DNA of 64,000 nt from Terebella lapidaria (lineage: Eukaryota; Annelida; Polychaeta; Terebellida; Terebellidae). A program made the position numbers and the translations under genes. Location: positions 18,141,170 through 18,205,169 of the forward strand of contig OX424569.1 in the NCBI GenBank assembly GCA_949152475.1, given 5' to 3'. Shown here one piece after another: positions 62,251 through 64,000 of this stretch (the stretch's first letter is position 1; each line of letters starts with the position of its first letter). Under the pieces are notes generated by a model that saw only the letters and a program-made list of their open reading frames with translations, did not search any database and was not told the DNA's origin.

Positions 62251-64000
62251 TTTCATGATCATTATATCAGCTTAAAGGCTATAATATGCTACCGGTCAAT
62301 CGTAAATTAACCAAGTCCAAGAAATCTTCCGCTGAATAGCCGTTAGAGGTTTCGATGTCATTCATTGTATGCCAAATCTAAGGGCTTATCTTTTGTGTGG
62401 GGTTTATACGAGCTTCATGCTTCTACCAATATTTTCAGTGTTTTTGTTCAAATATTTTTCACATACGACCGCAAATTTTAAGGATATTTGCTTTCGCTAG
62501 TTTCAATACATATCATTAATTGCCAAAAATTATAGAGATAAAAATGGGGACGAGGCACGCAACGCCATGTCAATATGTTATCAGAACAAAGTCCGGTAAC
62601 CTAAAAACACTTACCTATATAACACGTGAAACGTTTCTATCATACAATGGTTCACACATACTAACTGTATGACAATATCGCATGGGGTAATGTCGCGCCC
62701 ACAAATTTAAAAATAACAAATATATTACACGAACATGCTATACGGAATACTCATTACCCTGCTTACACTTGCCACACTGGGCCACTTTTCAAGAGATCAA
62801 ATATCAATAAAAGACCAGTACAGATGATGAATTATAGCTTTGTTCATGCACTGAGAATGTTTCCGCCACTTTGAGGATTTATTTTTAACACAGTCAAGGA
62901 AGCCAACATACCCATATAACCTGATAACACGTCAATCAAACGAACGAATGAACTTGCTCCAAAACTTCCCATGTATAACTTCCCAAGCAAATGGAATGAA
63001 ATCGTACAAACAAATGGCAATTTTTTTTTCAAAATGCAAATTTAAAAAGCAATATAAACTCGAATTTTACCAACTTACCCATCAAACGTTATTTGTACAA
63101 ATAATTTTGCACCAGTTGTCATAACCGTAACTGAATTCGATAAACTCATGTCGCCCTAAAATCATATGAATATAGTTCAAACTGTACTGAAACTATTTTA
63201 TTCCGCCTGTACTTGGTTTCCAAAATTTTCTATAAGTATCTTACGTCCCTCTCACTCCACTGGTATTCATCATCTGGTCATATTGGGTAGACCTTCTTTA
63301 TATCTGGGTGCATCTTCTTCATCAATGAAGGTCGTATTTCCCCCATACGCAATTTGCATACTGGAGTTCTTGCGTACCAGGAAATATTATTTGCGTATAC
63401 ATCGTGAATGCATCAGCAGATCTGAATTTATAAAAAAAAATATAACATAAACGCGAGAAAACATGCATTTCAAATGATATAGCAAATAGTCGCACGTGCT
63501 AAGACAGTTTAACGCACGTGACAATTACATGTAGTGTGGCTGTAATACAGTTCCAAGAGGTCTACATCTTGTACTTGCGCACTTGTGGGATGTTTTTTTT
63601 TACGATTTCACCCTCTAAGAGTATCATATTTCACCACAGAGCACCCATAGGTCGTTTGCTCCTGTCCCAAACCCCGAGCCTGGTTGTTTGGCCAATAGGT
63701 CCTTTAGCGAAAAATCTGTCATTTTAATCACGACGTATAAAATCATGTTAAAAATAGCATGTTATAGACATATTTGGTGAAGAGCAGAGTAGTTGAGTGA
63801 AATCGAATATATTATTTGTTCATGAAACATTATCACGTTGGGGAGGTAGGGGTTAATAACAGTGTATAATAACACTTGTATTATTAGAATGGATATAAGC
63901 AAATGATTGACATATTCACATTGGAGTGGAAAAAAAATACAAGGTGTCTGGTAAACATGCCAGAATCAGGTATTAACCTGAAGATAATGCCAAATTTTCA
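62251..64000. other. AT-rich DNA, no gene recognised
   Basis: 62290-62400 is a diverged inverted relative of the repeat at 39209-39365 (CCAAATCTAAGGGCTT). The rest contains only short ORFs; the longest (63166-63450) matches no family that I recognise. Confidence 0.4.

Overview
The window reads as nuclear DNA of an animal, most likely a marine invertebrate (inference). It is AT-rich and holds one intron-split gene with GT-AG introns. The rest is largely mobile and repeated DNA: LINEs, a solo LTR, hAT-, Harbinger- and TA/TTAA-type DNA elements, fold-back elements, satellites and a tRNA-derived SINE. I see no operons, no rRNA and no functional tRNA gene. The species cannot be named from the sequence alone.

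The one convincing protein-coding gene is on the + strand, 26601-40248. It has seven coding exons with compatible phases and encodes a 361-residue type II Golgi sulfotransferase of the heparan sulfate 2-O-/uronyl 2-O-sulfotransferase (pipe/UST) family. A somewhat CpG-rich region at 26300-26600 is a candidate promoter and 5' leader with a short upstream ORF. AATAAA at 41722 is a candidate poly(A) signal.

Layout. 1-23500: four copies (A-D) of a long non-coding repeat, with A and B in tandem about 4.9 kb apart. Differences between copies expose insertions with target duplications: a 223-bp MITE (192-414), a 1.5-kb TA-flanked element (12964-14464), a TAA-flanked Harbinger-like MITE (14780-15305), and a hAT-like element (16035-18914) that itself carries a LINE fragment. 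Next to it is an array of 21 palindromes (19032-19678). 24050-26040: SINE, 1.15-kb fold-back element, perfect 211-bp duplication. 26300-41730: the sulfotransferase gene. Its fifth intron holds a TTAA-flanked long-TIR element, into which a second element with a 147-bp satellite core has inserted. 43200-45760: two small fold-back elements and a MITE relative. 45776-54265: a giant inverted repeat with about 2-kb arms full of GTTGCCATGGCAAC (X-box-like) motifs; its centre holds a solo LTR and a dead CR1-like LINE. 55150-56330: fold-back minisatellite and a 121-bp tandem repeat. 58440-62250: a degenerate LINE split by a second copy of the 147-bp-satellite element. 62400-64000: nothing recognised.

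The notable themes are the sulfotransferase and a set of elements whose interiors are arrays of palindromes or nucleosome-sized tandem repeats. Several insertions can be dated relative to each other because paralogous copies in the same window preserve the empty site.
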